In this document: positions 5,269 to 6,726 of the stretch, one piece after another | Position numbering within the stretch: the first letter of the stretch is position 1 | Layout: each line of letters opens with the position of its first letter | NCBI GenBank assembly: GCA_947447845.1 | Contig: CANFNO010000162.1 | Span: 1 to 6,726 of the forward strand | Direction of reading: 5' to 3' | Length of the DNA: 6,726 nucleotides | Origin: Burkholderiales bacterium | Lineage (GTDB): Bacteria; Pseudomonadota; Gammaproteobacteria; Burkholderiales; Burkholderiaceae | Notes under the pieces: generated by a model | What the model saw: the letters and a program-made list of their open reading frames with translations, nothing else | Told to the model about the DNA's origin: nothing | Database searches by the model: none | Program-made: the position numbers and the translations under genes

Positions 5269-6726
5269 TTAGCCGCCGTCGCGCAACACGCGGCAGGATT
5301 CGATGTCAAACGACACGCTGCCAATGGTCAGTGAAGTCTGGTCCCTGAAGCCGCCCACAAAGCCAAGAAAGCGCTCGACATCGGCAAAATTGCTGGCAAT
5401 GCCGGTCGACACCCGAATGGCACCTGCACTCTTGCCGCCGCGCGCCTGCATCGCTTGGGAAAAGCGCTGCAGATTGATCTCCTCACCCACCTGGGCAATG
5501 CCCGCGCGCATGTCGTCTTCGGTCAGGTCCTCGGCCATCTCACCTGCGCCGGGGTTGCAAAAGCAGCCGGTCCGCAGGGAAATGCCCACCTCACCCGCCA
5601 ACTCCTCCACACGCCGGTAGTCCACCAGATGACCTTGCGGGTCATATAAATTCAAAGTGACGGTGCCGCCACGCATGGCCATATTGGCCGGGCCATACAG
5701 GCGCACCATGGCGCGACCATTGCTGTGCTTTAGCGCCAGAAGTTGTGTGAGGAGCCAGTCGGTCAGGCAATAAACGCGCTTCTGAATCGTCTGAATGCCT
5801 ACCGCTTGCAAGTGGCGCAGACCGATTTCCACCGCGGGAATGCCCAGGTAGTTGAGCGTGCCATCCTCAAAAGCCGCTTCACCCTTTGACAGCACATGCA
5901 TCTGGCCTTGTACGGTCGCAAAGTTGACCGTGCCGCCGCCAAACCAGGGGCGGCGCAGGTCTTTCAGCCGGTCATTGCGCACCAGCAGGCAACCGACACC
6001 GGTGGGGTAGCCGAACATTTTGTAGAACGACATCACTACAAAGTCCGGACTGACGGCGCGCAGGTCCAAGGGGTTGGTCGGTACAAAGGCCGCCGCGTCC
6101 AGCAATACATGCCAGCCTTTTGCCTGCGCCCGCGCCACCAGATCCAGGGGATGCTTGACGCCAGAAAAATTGGACTGCGCCGGAAACGCCAACTGGTTTG
6201 CCTGCGCCGGGTCGGCCTCGTCCAACAGCGAATCCAAGGCTGCCAGGTCGATGCGCAACTCCGGGCGCGTCATGGGCGCATAGCGCACTGCAACGCCCTT
6301 ACCGCGCGCGAACTCGCGCATGCCGTTGACCGAGTTGTGGTTATCCGCCGTCAGCAGCAACTTGCCACCCGGGGCAAACGGGTACGACTCGCCCACCAAC
6401 TTGAGCGCGCCCGAGGCGTTGAGCGTGAAGATGGCGGTGTAGTTGCCCGTCCCACCAAAGTAGTCCAGCACCGCAGCGCGCGCACCTTCCACCCGACGCG
6501 TCATTTCCATAGAACTCGGGCTCACCGAATGCGGGTTACCCAGCACCTGCTCGCTCAGCATCTGCGCATGTTCCTGGACTTGGCTGGCAGCGTGCAGGCC
6601 ACCACCGGTGTAGTCCAGATAGACCTGATTCTGCGCATCGATCCGGGCGTATTGCGTGCGGCGCAAGTCGTCCAGCGCAGCAGTCGCTGCGTAATCCGGA
6701 TGCTGTTGCAGGAACTGCTGGTAGGC
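5269..6726 (-). CDS. Class V aminotransferase-fold protein, molybdenum cofactor sulfurase-like (NifS-like domain), 5'-truncated
   Basis: About 485 residues are visible. The frame is open past the TTG at 6664-6666 to the right edge and encodes a conserved-looking helix there (FLQQHPDYA), so the start lies outside the window. The PLP enzyme hallmarks are clear. Counting from that TTG: YLDYTGGGL at 16-24, DNHNSV (H110), LLDAAAF with the ring-stacking D190, SFYKMFGYPTG with Schiff-base K216 (nt 6019-6021), FGGGTV, and RTGCFCNPGAGE with C368 and C370 (C368 codon nt 5563-5565). The last motif is that of eukaryotic MoCo sulfurases (MOCOS/ABA3), where a cysteine carries the persulfide that sulfurates molybdenum hydroxylases. 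The end, IRVSTGIASNFADVERF, is the usual terminus of this fold. A short tail follows, with no MOSC domain. A cysteine desulfurase-like sulfur-transfer role is inferred; the acceptor is unknown. It ends 4 bases from the convergent yciO stop. Confidence 0.82.
   Translation of the reverse strand, partial: AYQQFLQQHPDYAATAALDDLRRTQYARIDAQNQVYLDYTGGGLHAASQVQEHAQMLSEQVLGNPHSVSPSSMEMTRRVEGARAAVLDYFGGTGNYTAIFTLNASGALKLVGESYPFAPGGKLLLTADNHNSVNGMREFARGKGVAVRYAPMTRPELRIDLAALDSLLDEADPAQANQLAFPAQSNFSGVKHPLDLVARAQAKGWHVLLDAAAFVPTNPLDLRAVSPDFVVMSFYKMFGYPTGVGCLLVRNDRLKDLRRPWFGGGTVNFATVQGQMHVLSKGEAAFEDGTLNYLGIPAVEIGLRHLQAVGIQTIQKRVYCLTDWLLTQLLALKHSNGRAMVRLYGPANMAMRGGTVTLNLYDPQGHLVDYRRVEELAGEVGISLRTGCFCNPGAGEMAEDLTEDDMRAGIAQVGEEINLQRFSQAMQARGGKSAGAIRVSTGIASNFADVERFLGFVGGFRDQTSLTIGSVSFDIESCRVLRDGG

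Noticed and set aside
5257..5274. Rho-independent terminator between the convergent genes (ggctctaacgctttagcc)
   Set aside because: Alternative stems are only 4 base pairs long and mutually exclusive, and no T tract follows on either strand.
6664..6666. TTG as the start of the sulfurase-like gene
   Set aside because: The frame continues upstream to the window edge with family-like sequence, so this TTG is an internal leucine codon.

Overview
The window looks like a chromosomal segment of a betaproteobacterium, most likely Burkholderiales and close to Comamonadaceae (Rhodoferax/Polaromonas-like). This rests on the moderately high GC content, tight gene packing, protein wording recalled from that group, and a TAAAAT element placed just before a start codon. 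The assignment is inference; no rRNA or other taxonomic marker is present. Coding density is very high. No gene-free stretch reaches 300 bases; the longest gap is 71 bases (869-939). I see no tRNA, rRNA, CRISPR array, insertion sequence or other mobile element.

Left edge (2-868, +): the 3' part of a periplasmic multiheme cytochrome c. It carries two visible CXXCH sites and is of the three-heme type that passes electrons from periplasmic dehydrogenases. The gene runs off the left edge.

Centre-left (940-3099, +): a soluble hybrid sensor kinase with coiled coil, two PAS-like regions, HisKA, HATPase and a C-terminal receiver. No separate response regulator is visible. Its last codons overlap the start of the next gene.

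Centre (3089-5264, +): a compact RNA-related run. It holds rluA (pseudouridine synthase for 23S rRNA and tRNA), a PHP-domain nuclease/phosphatase of the YciV/RNase AM (rnm) type, and yciO (YrdC/Sua5-fold paralog). As I recall, yciV and yciO are also adjacent in E. coli. The genes overlap or lie 9 to 19 bases apart, which suggests co-transcription. An internal promoter candidate sits exactly at the rluA/rnm boundary and could give a leaderless rnm message.

Right edge (5269-6726, -): a convergent gene for a PLP-dependent class V aminotransferase-fold protein that resembles the NifS-like domain of molybdenum cofactor sulfurases. Its 5' end lies beyond the right edge. It ends only 4 bases from the yciO stop.

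I found no wholly new multi-gene system. The points most worth a second look are the kinase-rluA overlap, the possible leaderless GTG start of rnm, the rRNA/tRNA maturation cluster, and the stand-alone MoCo-sulfurase-like protein.
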